Shown: positions 1 to 12,638 of the stretch, in pieces
Layout: the number at the start of each line of letters is the position of its first letter
How positions within the stretch are numbered: the stretch's first letter is position 1
Source: Neptunomonas antarctica
Lineage (GTDB): Bacteria; Pseudomonadota; Gammaproteobacteria; Pseudomonadales; Balneatricaceae
Assembly (NCBI RefSeq): GCF_001305295.1
Contig: NZ_LJSI01000055.1
Coordinates: 96,323-160,322 of the forward strand
Length of the DNA: 64,000 bases
Direction of reading: 5' to 3'
Translations under genes and position numbers: made by a program
Notes under the pieces: model-generated
Seen by the model: only the letters and a program-made list of their open reading frames with translations
What the model was told of the DNA's origin: nothing
Database searches by the model: none

Positions 1-82
1 CTTGAAGAAATTTTAATCTGCATTTAAGCGAAATTTCGAGATGCTGAGTGGTATTAGATCAGCAGGATTGTGTGTTTCAAGC

Positions 83-104
83 AAAAAACCGGGCTTTCGC
101 CCGG
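83..104 (-). terminator. Intrinsic terminator of the ast operon
   Basis: Read on the minus strand, a perfect 6-bp GC stem (CCGGGC/GCCCGG) with a GAAA tetraloop is followed by six T residues. It lies 64 bp past the astB stop codon, so it should end the hydrolase-aruF-aruG-astD-astB transcript. Confidence 0.85.
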
Positions 105-167
105 CAACAGAAGTACTACAGCTAAGAAACCAATTGCTACCATCCATAAAAGAGGTTTTCAGCGAGG

Positions 168-1514
168 TTAAACTTGCTGGAAGGGATAAACAGAGCCCAG
201 ATTCAAAATCTGCGTGAGTTCATCCAGTGCACTGCGTGATTCCAACAGTAATTGAGGGTCAGCTAAGTCGGCATCTATGATGCGGTCACGATAATGTTGA
301 TCAACCCATTGTGTCAGGCGTGTATAAAGCGCGTCACTCATCAGCGTATTCGGGTTGCACGCGGCTTGTTCCTGCTCGTTAAGTACTACGCGTAAGCGCA
401 GGCACGCTGGCCCGCCGCCGTTGCTCATACTCTGTTTCAGGTCGAATACTTTTAATTCGCTGATCGGCGAATCACCGTCACGTAGTTCGGTCAGGTAGTC
501 CCAAACTGCAGGGTTTTTCTGACACTCTTCAGGAATAACAATCACCGTTTTTCCGTTGATTGACAACAGCTGGCTGTTGAACAGATAACTTTTTACGGCA
601 TCCTCAACAGAGACGCGGGCACTAGGCACTTCGATGACGTTGAACTGATTGTTCATTGCGCCAGCCAGTTGTTTAAGCACGTCGGGCTGATTCAGAAATG
701 CTTCCTGATGGCAGAACATCAGGTCACGATTACCGACAGCGATGACATCGTTGTGAAAGACACCTTTGTCGATGACATCCGGATTTTGCTGCGCATACAC
801 CACACCTTTAGCCTGCAAGCCATGTAAGCGCGCGATCGCTTCAGATGCCTCGTATGTATGGCGGGCAGGGTAGCGAACCGGCGCGGGCTTGCTGCTATCA
901 AATGCATAGCGACCATAGACGAAAAATTCGATACCCGCCTGGCCATATTCATGACAGAAGCGCGTATGGTTCGCGGCACCTTCATCACCAAAGTGCTCCA
1001 CACTGGGCAGGGCTTGATGATGCGCAAAGTGACGCTCGTCGTTAAATGTTGCTTTCAGAATCCGGCCGGTGACTTCATGCTCAATGGAGCGATGGAATTT
1101 ATTGGTCAGGTTAGCTGGCGTAAAATGAACTTTGCCGTCGGCGGTATCGGCGCTGGGCGATACGGTGGCGGCGTTAGCTGTCCACATGCTCGACGCTGAG
1201 CAGCAGGCGGCCAGAACTTTAGACGCTTGCTGGCTAGCGGTTTGCAGAACATTGGCATCGCTGCCGGTAAAGCCAAGACGACGTAAGGTGTTGAGGTCTG
1301 GTCGCTCTTGAGGTGCCAGAACTCCCTGGGTTAAACCTGCGTCATGTAAGGCTTTCATCTTGGCCAAGCCTTGTAGCGCTGCCTGTTTCGGGTTTGATGC
1401 TTGCGCTGAATGGCTCTGCGAAGCGACGTTGCCGAATGAAAGTCCTGCGTAATTATGCGTCGGGCCGACCAGCCCATCAAAATTAGCTTCAACCGCGTTT
1501 ATATCTGTTTTCAT
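168..1514 (-). CDS. astB: N-succinylarginine dihydrolase
   Basis: Second enzyme of the arginine succinyltransferase pathway: it converts N2-succinylarginine to N2-succinylornithine, releasing CO2 and two ammonia, in the cytoplasm. The 448-residue length is typical of AstB. The N-terminal block [15 protein letters not shown] and the later [12 protein letters not shown] block are family hallmarks. It is the last gene of a five-gene minus-strand operon, 22 bp after astD, and is followed by a clear terminator. Confidence 0.97.
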   Translation of the reverse strand: MKTDINAVEANFDGLVGPTHNYAGLSFGNVASQSHSAQASNPKQAALQGLAKMKALHDAGLTQGVLAPQERPDLNTLRRLGFTGSDANVLQTASQQASKVLAACCSASSMWTANAATVSPSADTADGKVHFTPANLTNKFHRSIEHEVTGRILKATFNDERHFAHHQALPSVEHFGDEGAANHTRFCHEYGQAGIEFFVYGRYAFDSSKPAPVRYPARHTYEASEAIARLHGLQAKGVVYAQQNPDVIDKGVFHNDVIAVGNRDLMFCHQEAFLNQPDVLKQLAGAMNNQFNVIEVPSARVSVEDAVKSYLFNSQLLSINGKTVIVIPEECQKNPAVWDYLTELRDGDSPISELKVFDLKQSMSNGGGPACLRLRVVLNEQEQAACNPNTLMSDALYTRLTQWVDQHYRDRIIDADLADPQLLLESRSALDELTQILNLGSVYPFQQV

Positions 1515-1536
1515 ATCACTATAATCTCCAGACTGC

Positions 1537-4036
<2,500 letters not shown>

Positions 4037-4061
4037 AATCTACAATTTCCTGTGTCGCGGC

Positions 4062-5075
4062 TTAAAGGCGAATGATATTGACGTTATCGCCATCATTGAG
4101 ACGCAACATAGTGGCTATCTCAGTAGTGACTTCGGGGTGTTGTGGATCTGTGTTTACCATCAAACAACGAAAATTTTCACGCTGCTGATTGCTGATCAGC
4201 ACAGTGACATGTTGGTCGGTTGACCTGTTCTCGCCAATCTTGATGGGTTTAATCTGATTGTTGGCAATGCTGCGAATATCTTCTGTGCGTGCTTCGAGCG
4301 TTGGGCCTGCATCGAAAATATCGATATAACGACGATAGCTAAAGCCTTCCTCTTCCAGTAGTGCTTTAACCCCCGCCATATCCGGACGCGGTTGTCCCAG
4401 TGATGCTTGTGCTTCTTCACTTAATAGCGGCACATAAACCGGGTAGTGGGGCATCAGATCAGCAATAAAGCCTTTGGAATTGATGCCTGTAAGATAGTTG
4501 GCTTTGTTGAAATCCATATTGAAAAAGTGACGCCCCAGGCAATCCCAGAAGGGCGAACGGTTTTCACTGTCGGCTACGCCCTGAAGTTCGGCAATGACCT
4601 TGCCCGCGAAGCGCTCAGGATGTTGTGCTATAAACAGCATGCGTGCGCGAGAAAGCAGGTTAAGATTTTCGTTGCTGCGGTAGGCTTTGTCCAGAAACAG
4701 CGTGCACAGGCGGGCTGCGCCGGTATAGTCCTGACATAAGTGTAATGCCGGAATGCGATTGTGAATCTGAAGTTCGTTAGAGGCGTGTACTACTTCATCG
4801 ATACGGTAGCTGTAAAAGGGTGTATTCAGTCCGACGCTGGCGTCGATACCGCAGACACCTACGATTTCGCCATTGGATTGATCTTCCAACGCAAAATGGT
4901 AACTTTCATCACTATATTGAGTGACTTCTTTACGTAATGATTGCCTGGTGCGGTTGATCAGTTCACTCAGGTGATCGCGGTTAGCAGGCAGGGTCGTCAT
5001 GCGACCACCAGAAATAACGGCTAAGTGTTCTAATCCCTGAAGGTCGGCAAAAGTAAGAGGGCGTATTAATAGCAT
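4062..5075 (-). CDS. aruF: Arginine N-succinyltransferase, alpha-type subunit
   Basis: Paralogue of the adjacent aruG product (337 aa; shared blocks IVGVCGID(A), FWdcLGRHFFnMDF, DAGPTLEARTEDIR). By analogy with Pseudomonas the two form a mixed-subunit succinyltransferase acting on arginine/ornithine. It starts only 3 bp after the stop of the upstream M20 hydrolase gene, which indicates translational coupling in the same operon. Confidence 0.92.
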   Translation of the reverse strand: MLLIRPLTFADLQGLEHLAVISGGRMTTLPANRDHLSELINRTRQSLRKEVTQYSDESYHFALEDQSNGEIVGVCGIDASVGLNTPFYSYRIDEVVHASNELQIHNRIPALHLCQDYTGAARLCTLFLDKAYRSNENLNLLSRARMLFIAQHPERFAGKVIAELQGVADSENRSPFWDCLGRHFFNMDFNKANYLTGINSKGFIADLMPHYPVYVPLLSEEAQASLGQPRPDMAGVKALLEEEGFSYRRYIDIFDAGPTLEARTEDIRSIANNQIKPIKIGENRSTDQHVTVLISNQQRENFRCLMVNTDPQHPEVTTEIATMLRLNDGDNVNIIRL

Positions 5076-5078
5076 TGA

Positions 5079-6305
5079 TTACTCCTTTAGCCAGCTAAGG
5101 TCTTCTGCAGTGGCAAGTTTCATCAACAGCAGTGCGCTTAATCGGGCGCGTTCAGACAGGCTGCTTACCAGCATGTATTCGTCACTGGAGTGGATTTTCC
5201 CGCCTTGTACACCTAACGTGTCGATATTCGGGATGCCGGCAGCGGCTAAATTGTTACCATCGCAACAGCCACCGGTAGGTAGCCAGTTGATCGCCATGCC
5301 GAGTTCTGCACCGCATGTTTTCGCCAGTTCAAATAGTGCAGTATTAGCGTTGCTGAGTACTTTGGGTTTACGCCCAAATCCGCCATGTAATGTGGCATTA
5401 ATACCATCGCGTTGATTCAATTCGTTAATTAGAGTGTCAATCTGCTGGGTACACCAAGTTTCATCTTCAGGGCGTTCCAGTCGAATATTAAAGCGCGATA
5501 CGCAAAGATCAGGGACCACGTTAACCGCACCGCCTCCTTCAATAAAGCCGGGGTTAATCGTTACACCCTGACGCTGGCCATTGAGGTCGTCCAGTGCTGA
5601 TATAAAGTCACACATGGCACGGATCGCATTGCGACCCAGATGATGTTCACGTCCGGCATGCGCCGCTTTTCCATTCACGACAATACTGAAGTTGCCACTG
5701 CCTTTACGAGCGCCGGCAAGTGTGCCATCGGCCATACAAGGCTCATAAATCATGCCCAGATCAACGCGGTTGGCTGCATCGGCAATCAGGGGAGCCGAAC
5801 CGGGAGAGCCGATCTCTTCATCGGGATTGAATAGAATTTCCCAGCCTATATTCTCTGCCCAAGGGCTGCGTTCCAGCGCTTCAATAGCTTTAAGCATGAC
5901 CATTAGGCCGCCTTTAAGATCGGCGACACCCGGGCCATTCAGTGTGTTGTCATCCAGCCATGTCATCTCCTGAAAAGCGGAGTCGATAGGAAAAACAGTA
6001 TCCATATGGCCGCAAAAAAATATCTGCAGGGGCGCATTCGGGCGCTTAGTAATACGCAATGCGTCCCCGAGTGGAACATATTCGACGTCACCTGTGGTAC
6101 TGACGAATTCATAAGGCGCCACAGGAATAACCTCGGCTGACCCTCCGAGTGTCTGGAAGTATTCAGCTAATTTTTCACGTACATGATTTACACCGGCCGT
6201 GTTCAAAGAGCCAGAATTGATAGACGCCAGTTCAATGGTTTTCTGCAGCATGTCATCTTGTTGGGACGTCAGCCAGTCAAGCCAGGGGGTATAGTCGTAA
6301 GTCAT
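5079..6305 (-). CDS. M20-family metallohydrolase heading the ast operon
   Basis: Di-zinc M20/ArgE/CPG2-type amidohydrolase, 408 aa, no signal peptide, so cytoplasmic. Visible metal and catalytic residues: H100 and D102 in the HMDTVF block, bridging D129 in GPGVADLKGG, E163/E164 in NPDEEIGS, E188, and a C-terminal His in KIHSSDEY. It is first in the operon with aruF, aruG, astD and astB, all in the arginine succinyltransferase pathway. No astE (succinylglutamate desuccinylase) is present in the window. Inference: this enzyme may act on an N-acyl-glutamate or related amide in this pathway, possibly in place of AstE. The substrate cannot be read from sequence; carboxypeptidase G2-like or acetylornithine deacetylase-like activity are alternatives. 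Confidence 0.85.
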   Translation of the reverse strand: MTYDYTPWLDWLTSQQDDMLQKTIELASINSGSLNTAGVNHVREKLAEYFQTLGGSAEVIPVAPYEFVSTTGDVEYVPLGDALRITKRPNAPLQIFFCGHMDTVFPIDSAFQEMTWLDDNTLNGPGVADLKGGLMVMLKAIEALERSPWAENIGWEILFNPDEEIGSPGSAPLIADAANRVDLGMIYEPCMADGTLAGARKGSGNFSIVVNGKAAHAGREHHLGRNAIRAMCDFISALDDLNGQRQGVTINPGFIEGGGAVNVVPDLCVSRFNIRLERPEDETWCTQQIDTLINELNQRDGINATLHGGFGRKPKVLSNANTALFELAKTCGAELGMAINWLPTGGCCDGNNLAAAGIPNIDTLGVQGGKIHSSDEYMLVSSLSERARLSALLLMKLATAEDLSWLKE

Positions 6306-6485
6306 ATAAGTATCCTTTTATCCGATCACATCATTATTGATGATAATCACAAAAGAATCTGTTGAGTATGCGACCTGATTTTCAGGATTGCGCCAAAAAG
6401 TAAGGCGAAATGTATGAGAACTCTTGGGTAGTTGGCGTCATTTTCACCTGCAAGAAGTCAAAGCAAGTGTCTGATTTTTTTGCCG

Positions 6486-7403
6486 TTACCAGGGTGCTGT
6501 GGCAAAACGCTCAACCAAAAAATCCAGTAAAGCACGTACGGCAGGTGATAAGTGTCGCCTGGACGTGTATAGCGCATAGAGAGTGAGCGTAGGAGGTAAC
6601 CACTCTGGCAGTACCTGTAGTAGTGCTCCTTTTTCTATATGTTCATTTGCAAGATAGGTGGGTTGTAAGGCGATACCGGCACCCGCTAATGCTGCATTTA
6701 ATAATACAGTCACTTCGTTAGCGGTGAAGCGAGGGGTTATTTTTATCTGCTCCTGTTGATCTGCGCGCGTTAGTTGCCACAAACCTTGTCCAAAATTGGC
6801 GTAGCCAAGGCATTGATGCTGATTCAGATCAGTGGGGTGCCGAGGCCGGCCATGCGCTGTGATATAGCCAGGAGAGGCTACCAGTATTGAGTCGCATGTG
6901 GCTAACGGGCGGGCAATGAGCATCGGATCGGGTTCGTTGCTGATGCGAATAGCCAGATCAATACGCGCTTCAATCAGATTTAGTGTGTGATCGTCTGCAT
7001 TAATGTCGATCTTGAGGTGAGGGTGTAGTGCAAGGAAATCACAAATAGCGGTGGATAAGTGCGCATGTGCAAACGACATGCTGCAGGTTAGCCGGAGTTG
7101 TCCGCGTAGCGTATTATCGGCAGGGGGAATTTTAGATTCTGCATCCTGCATTGTAATTTCAGATTCTGCATCCTGCATTATTTCGAGCATTTTCAGGCAG
7201 TGCTCCAGACTCTGTTCGCCTGCGTGGGTCAGTGTCACCAGGCGTGTTGTACGCTGTAGCAATCTGGCTCCCAGCCATTTCTCCATTGTGGCAATGTAGC
7301 GCGTGACCATCGCACGTGACATATCCAAACGTTCGGCGCTGGCCGTAAAGCTGCGGGTATGTGCTACATCTTTGAAAACCCGCATGGCGGTGAGTCTGTC
7401 CAT
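6486..7403 (-). CDS. LysR-family transcriptional regulator
   Basis: 305 aa. An N-terminal winged helix-turn-helix (MDRLTAMRVFKDVAHTRSFTASAERLDMSRAMVTRYIA) is followed by a periplasmic-binding-protein-like effector domain. It is divergent from the MBL-fold gene across a 137-bp gap, the usual arrangement for a LysR protein and its target; that neighbour is the likely regulon. The linker between domains contains a 9-residue tandem duplication (MQDAESEI/MQDAESKI). Effector unknown. Confidence 0.9.
   Translation of the reverse strand: MDRLTAMRVFKDVAHTRSFTASAERLDMSRAMVTRYIATMEKWLGARLLQRTTRLVTLTHAGEQSLEHCLKMLEIMQDAESEITMQDAESKIPPADNTLRGQLRLTCSMSFAHAHLSTAICDFLALHPHLKIDINADDHTLNLIEARIDLAIRISNEPDPMLIARPLATCDSILVASPGYITAHGRPRHPTDLNQHQCLGYANFGQGLWQLTRADQQEQIKITPRFTANEVTVLLNAALAGAGIALQPTYLANEHIEKGALLQVLPEWLPPTLTLYALYTSRRHLSPAVRALLDFLVERFATAPW
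7128..7181. repeat. 27-bp in-frame tandem duplication inside the LysR gene
   Basis: Two copies of a 27-bp unit (7128-7154 and 7155-7181) differ at two positions. The unit is a multiple of three, so it adds nine residues to the linker helix between the DNA-binding and effector domains without breaking the frame. Confidence 0.9.
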
Positions 7404-7540
7404 GTTATTTGCTCGATATATGCAACAAAGTTGGTTGTTTTGGGTAGTTTATCTGAACCAATCAACAAACTATAGTGCTTCCATACTGAGTCACATAAGT
7501 GGCGAAGGCGTAAATTTATATCTTACATATGGAATACATT

Positions 7541-8428
7541 ATGTTCAAAAAACTGTTAGTTTCGAAATTAGTTCCTGTCTTATTGTCCGTATTGTCGGCG
7601 GTTGCTGTACCCGCTGCGCATGCCGCTGAGCCATTGACCTTAAAAGTCTACAATGCCGATGCCGGTAGCTTTCATGTGAACTCGGTATTGGTGAGTGGTG
7701 AAACAGAGGCAGTGGTAATTGATGCGGGGTTTACCCGTGCTGATGCACATCGTATTGCTGCCAATGTATTGGATAGCGGTAAAACGCTGACGACTATTTA
7801 TGTGAGTCAGGCTGACCCGGATTTTTATTTTGGCGTGGAAGTGCTAAAGCGTATTTTTCCGAAAGTGGTAGTGCTGACAAGCTCAGCGGTACTGGAAAAA
7901 ATAGAAGCCAAATTACCTGCTAAAGTCGCTTTTTGGGGGCCGAAAATGGGCGTAAATGCACCGCAGAACCCCGTGCTTCCGACACTGTTTGAGGGAGATA
8001 AACTATTAGTCGATGGGCAGGCGCTTGAGTTGCATGGTTTGACGGGTGAGTTGGCACATCGTCCTTATATATGGATTCCGTCTTTGCATGCTGTTGTTGG
8101 TAGTGTCGCTGTTTTTGGTGATTTACATGTCTGGACGGCCGATGTACAAAAGAACAGTGCGCGCAAAGCCTGGATTGCGCAGCTTGATGAAATGGAAAGT
8201 ATGGACCCCGCCATTGTTGTGCCAGGGCATATGAAAGCGGGCACATCTCTGGATGTAAACACCATTCGCTATACCCGGAATTATCTGCAACGTTTTTATA
8301 AAATGGCAGACAGTGCAAAAAGCTCTGCTGAATTGATTGATGGTATGAAAGCCGCTTATCCGGATGCCGGACTGGGCATTGCTTTAGATATCGGATCTAA
8401 AGTGGCTACGGGCGAAATGGCCTGGTAA
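7541..8428 (+). CDS. Secreted MBL-fold protein with altered metal site
   Basis: About 295 aa, with a Sec signal peptide ending near AHAAEP, so probably periplasmic. The fold is recognisable from the N-terminal strands and the VIDAGF turn, but the canonical HxHxDH zinc motif reads Q90-x-D92-x-D94-F95 (VSQADPDFYFG), so three of the histidines are missing. A later PGHMKAG motif remains. An in-frame ATG 12 nt upstream exists; I prefer 7541 because it gives a compact signal peptide and has a GGA 7-8 nt before it. Divergent from a LysR gene that probably controls it. Enzymatic activity is uncertain. Confidence 0.85.
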   Translation: MFKKLLVSKLVPVLLSVLSAVAVPAAHAAEPLTLKVYNADAGSFHVNSVLVSGETEAVVIDAGFTRADAHRIAANVLDSGKTLTTIYVSQADPDFYFGVEVLKRIFPKVVVLTSSAVLEKIEAKLPAKVAFWGPKMGVNAPQNPVLPTLFEGDKLLVDGQALELHGLTGELAHRPYIWIPSLHAVVGSVAVFGDLHVWTADVQKNSARKAWIAQLDEMESMDPAIVVPGHMKAGTSLDVNTIRYTRNYLQRFYKMADSAKSSAELIDGMKAAYPDAGLGIALDIGSKVATGEMAW

Positions 8429-8510
8429 GGGCGATCTTAACAGATGTATTCATGGCGCGATTACTTAACCGTAATCGCGCCATTTTCACTTACATAGAGT
8501 GTGATGCCAT

Positions 8511-9149
8511 TCAGCATGTAAAAGAAAGGCTCTCTTGTTGCAGCATTGCCTGAATCGACTTGCGCTTGAGTAGATTTTTCAGTAGTTGCTGAATCATTGG
8601 GTAATCTTGTGCGCGGCTCTCATAGAGACGGCTCCAGTATGCGATCATAAAGAGATGAAAATCAGCACCGCTTAGTGTCTCTCCTGAGATCCAGGGGCCT
8701 TGGTTGCTCAGATCGCTTTCGATGACTTGCCAGCAACGCTCAAGTTCTCGGGAGGCTTTTATCTTTAGAGAAGCCTGGCCTTCTTTATTGTCGCAGTAGT
8801 GTTCAGGATGCGCCCAACGGTTGGCAGCTTCTTGTAAAGTATTCGACATCCATATCAGTGATTGATAATAACGGCCTCTTTGTGGTGATGTGGGTGGAGG
8901 AGATAGATCTGATTCAGGATGCTGATCAAGCAGGTAAAGGAGAATGGCAGCCGATTCATAAATGATATCGCCATTATGCAGCAAAGTAGGGACCTTGCCA
9001 TTAGGGTTGATCGCCAGATACTCGGGCGTTCGTTGCATCTTGCGGGCTAAGTCAATTTCAATGAGTTGATAATCAACGCTTAATTCTTCCAATAGGGCGT
9101 GAGTGGCCATATTGGCTCCGCCGCGATCCCAATAGAGGGTGTAGATAAT
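8511..9149 (-). CDS. Glutathione S-transferase family protein, probable non-ATG start
   Basis: The N-terminal thioredoxin-like domain has NPNGKVPTL (cis-Pro loop) and YESAAILLYL (gamma-glutamyl recognition Glu-Ser), followed by a helical C-terminal domain. The first ATG in frame is at 9110 and gives 199 aa, but the frame upstream encodes TLYWDRGGAN, the expected first beta strand and catalytic loop of a GST. No ATG, GTG or TTG lies in that open stretch, while an ATT at 9149 (or ATC at 9146) follows a GGGAGAG ribosome site. I extend the gene to the ATT; the alternative is a start at 9110 with a missing strand, or a base error. Substrate unknown. Confidence 0.8.
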   Translation of the reverse strand: MIYTLYWDRGGANMATHALLEELSVDYQLIEIDLARKMQRTPEYLAINPNGKVPTLLHNGDIIYESAAILLYLLDQHPESDLSPPPTSPQRGRYYQSLIWMSNTLQEAANRWAHPEHYCDNKEGQASLKIKASRELERCWQVIESDLSNQGPWISGETLSGADFHLFMIAYWSRLYESRAQDYPMIQQLLKNLLKRKSIQAMLQQESLSFTC

Positions 9150-9360
9150 ATCTCTCCCGTTGTCTGTTGCTGGATAGGCAGTACTGCTAATTTATTATAT
9201 AGCTGATATTGAGCCGGGGATTCTTCTATCCTGACCAGGCACAATTGTAAGCTATGAGTAAGTCTATGCATAACCAGTATTTTGAGATAGTAGGTGTGGT
9301 ATCTGTGCAGCGCTAAAGCATTCGCCTACAATAGCGTTTTTTAATGTGCGGATAATTATC

Positions 9361-9927
9361 ATGCCAAAAGCTTCAGAGCTGAGAAAAGGTCATGTAGTAG
9401 ACATTAACGGAGCCCTGTACCGCGTTTTGCATATTGACGTTCGCAGTCCTTCGTCACGGGGTGCTCAAACGCTCTATAAAGTACGTTTTAACCAGTTACC
9501 CAACGGCGGTAAACGGGACGAAACCTTTACCGGAGACGATATGTTAACGGCGGTAGCGCTTGAGCGGCGTCAAGTCTCTTTTCTATACAGGGAGGGTAAT
9601 GTTTATACGTTTATGGATCAGGAAAATTATAGCCAATATAGTATTGATGAAGAGGTTTTAAGTGAACAGCTACCTTTTCTCAGTGATGGATTAGAGGGGC
9701 TGAATGCGATGCTGGTGGACGATCAGTTGATAGCGTTGGAGTTGCCAACAAATGTGTCTCTTGAGATCGTTGAGTGTATGCCGGGAATGCAGGCGGCAAG
9801 TGCAACTGGACGGACTAAGCCGGCTAAATGTACAAACGGTTATGAGTTGCAGGTGCCTGAATATATAAAAGAAGGGGAGCTTATCAAGGTCAGTACTGAA
9901 ACCGGTAAATTCCTTTCACGCATGTGA
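9361..9927 (+). CDS. efpL: Elongation factor P-like protein EfpL (YeiP)
   Basis: EF-P paralogue of 188 aa with three beta-barrel domains. It begins MPKASELRKGHVVDINGALY. The loop that in EF-P carries the modified Lys reads SPSSRGAQTLYK, with Arg at the tip, which marks the YeiP/EfpL subfamily. EfpL binds stalled ribosomes and helps polyproline and related motifs through, without EF-P style lysine modification. Monocistronic; a hairpin terminator follows about 37 bp downstream. An ATG is also available 15 nt upstream, but the chosen one matches the family N-terminus. Confidence 0.95.
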   Translation: MPKASELRKGHVVDINGALYRVLHIDVRSPSSRGAQTLYKVRFNQLPNGGKRDETFTGDDMLTAVALERRQVSFLYREGNVYTFMDQENYSQYSIDEEVLSEQLPFLSDGLEGLNAMLVDDQLIALELPTNVSLEIVECMPGMQAASATGRTKPAKCTNGYELQVPEYIKEGELIKVSTETGKFLSRM

Positions 9928-9963
9928 TTTACAAAGCCTTAAACCTTAAACTCTAAAACGACG

Positions 9964-9988
9964 AAAGCCCGCATAAAATGCAGGCTTT
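9964..9988. terminator. Bidirectional terminator between efpL and csp
   Basis: Inverted repeat AAAGCCCGCAT / ATGCAGGCTTT with an AAA loop and one C/T position that can pair as G-T. It is flanked by A-rich and T-rich sides, and lies between the convergent ends of efpL and the cold-shock gene. Confidence 0.75.
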
Positions 9989-10086
9989 TCGAGCTTAACG
10001 CAGGTTGGCAGAATGAAAGTAACAAGCCGAAGATTGTTACCTTCTATTCAGCCTTGGCACCGTAATACAACAGTGCCTAAGAAGTC

Positions 10087-10296
10087 TTATACAGCTTCTA
10101 TCTGGTCAGCCTGAGGACCTTTTTCGCCTTGTACTTCTACGAAACGAACTGTCTGTCCTTCGTGAAGAGTTTTGCGGCCTTCACCAACGATAGAACGGAA
10201 GTGGGCAAAAAGGTCTTTACCGTTTTCACGCTCAATAAAACCAAAACCTTTCTCATCGTTGAACCACTTAACTGTTCCAGTCTGCTTGTCGGACAT
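10087..10296 (-). CDS. Cold-shock protein, CspA family
   Basis: 69-aa single CSD (OB-fold) RNA/ssDNA chaperone. It has the RNP1 motif KGFGFI and RNP2 LFAHF, with W11 and surrounding [16 protein letters not shown] as in CspA. In RNP2 the usual Val of (V/L)FVHF is Ala. The long AT-rich region upstream (over 250 bp to the next gene) suggests a structured leader typical of cold-inducible csp genes. The paralogue letter cannot be assigned. Confidence 0.95.
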   Translation of the reverse strand: MSDKQTGTVKWFNDEKGFGFIERENGKDLFAHFRSIVGEGRKTLHEGQTVRFVEVQGEKGPQADQIEAV

Positions 10297-10616
10297 ATTC
10301 TTTATTTCTCATAAAAAGTAAATTAAAAGCCGGGGAGTCATTAAGTCTCCGAAACCGGCCGGGTTTGCATGTAATTGCTAATGCCTTCATCGAAATGATG
10401 TTTTAGTTCATAAGAACGGCTACAAAATTACGAGATACAAAATCAACTACAATACGAATTACAATACACAACTAATGTTAGAGTTACAAGTCACTTACAA
10501 GCATTGAACGGAGACTTAATTTAGACATTAGAAGGGTGGTGAATTGTGCTCACGAGATTCTTGGTTGTAAAACTGGTATACTGCTTCGACATATACTCAA
10601 AATAGGATTCTTAATT
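10297..10616. promoter_or_regulatory. Intergenic region: csp leader and divergent promoter
   Basis: 320 bp without a gene between two divergent genes. Next to csp, 10329-10360 can fold into GCCGG...CCGGC enclosing GGAG...CTCC, a candidate 5' UTR hairpin of the cold-shock mRNA. Positions 10420-10500 are rich in short TACAA-like repeats. No tRNA or convincing ORF seen. Confidence 0.45.
10574..10582 (+). promoter_or_regulatory. Extended -10 promoter for the small SutA-like gene
   Basis: TGG-TATACT forms an extended -10 (TGn + TATACT) 35 bp before the ATG at 10617. No good -35 is seen at the expected spacing, as is common for extended -10 promoters. Confidence 0.5.
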
Positions 10617-10793
10617 ATGGCCGCCAAGCCTAAAAAAAAAGCAGCAACCGAAACTCATGACTCTATTGAAGAGCAAACCGCTGCTTTCCTTCGCGCGGGT
10701 GGTCAAATCCAGGAAATTGCCAGCGGTGTAACCGGTCAGCATAATCTTGCCGGACCTCGCCAGATAGTTCTTGGAAAACCCGCCGATAAGTAA
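10617..10793 (+). CDS. Small protein with SutA-like FLxxGGxxQEI motif
   Basis: 58-aa protein with a basic N-terminus (MAAKPKKKA) and the segment AAFLRAGGQIQEI. That segment resembles the FLSRGGKVQEI block of Pseudomonas SutA, an RNA polymerase-binding regulator of slow growth, but the acidic N-terminal half of SutA is absent. Chosen start: the ATG at 10617, just downstream of an extended -10 promoter; the frame runs 27 codons further up without support. Function is not established; the resemblance is short. Confidence 0.6.
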   Translation: MAAKPKKKAATETHDSIEEQTAAFLRAGGQIQEIASGVTGQHNLAGPRQIVLGKPADK

Positions 10794-11054
10794 TAGCCAT
10801 GATGGGCTGGTGACGTGTGAGACGGATTCTTCTGTAATTCTTGATAGCGTGCAGCCCTCCATTTTTGTTAATAGTTTTTATAAATCGCCCCATCCCGCTA
10901 CTAATCACTGCATTCGCTTCCTGAGCTCTTTGCGATTTTATATCAATAGTCATTTATTAATAGCCAGCCATAAAATATTTTCTGTATACCGCCGTCTTGG
11001 ATTTTGGATGGTTCTTATGCGGTTGATCGTCAGTCTTATTCTGTTGTTGAACGG

Positions 11055-11083
11055 AAAAGCCCACAACTAAGTGTGGGCTTTTT
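11055..11083. terminator. Strong bidirectional terminator
   Basis: AAAAGCCCACA-ACTAAG-TGTGGGCTTTTT: perfect 7-bp GC-rich stem with A and T runs on either side. It serves astC (minus strand, ending at 11139) and anything from the left. The rest of the 10794-11138 gap holds only weak overlapping ORFs with no family resemblance, so I see no gene there. Confidence 0.85.
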
Positions 11084-11138
11084 AAGATGAGCGCCAATGT
11101 TTGGCGAATAAATTTGTCAGATAAACTTAGCTGATAAT

Positions 11139-12638
<1,500 letters not shown>

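Noticed and set aside
4446..4739. 97-codon plus-strand ORF opposite aruF
   Set aside because: Shadow of the conserved aruF coding sequence.
9080..9271. 63-codon minus-strand ORF upstream of the GST
   Set aside because: It is the GST region read in another frame; the GST frame carries the conserved strand.
10663..11070. Two ORFs (96 and 99 codons) around the small SutA-like gene
   Set aside because: No ribosome site of quality, no family match, overlapping the supported gene or the terminator.
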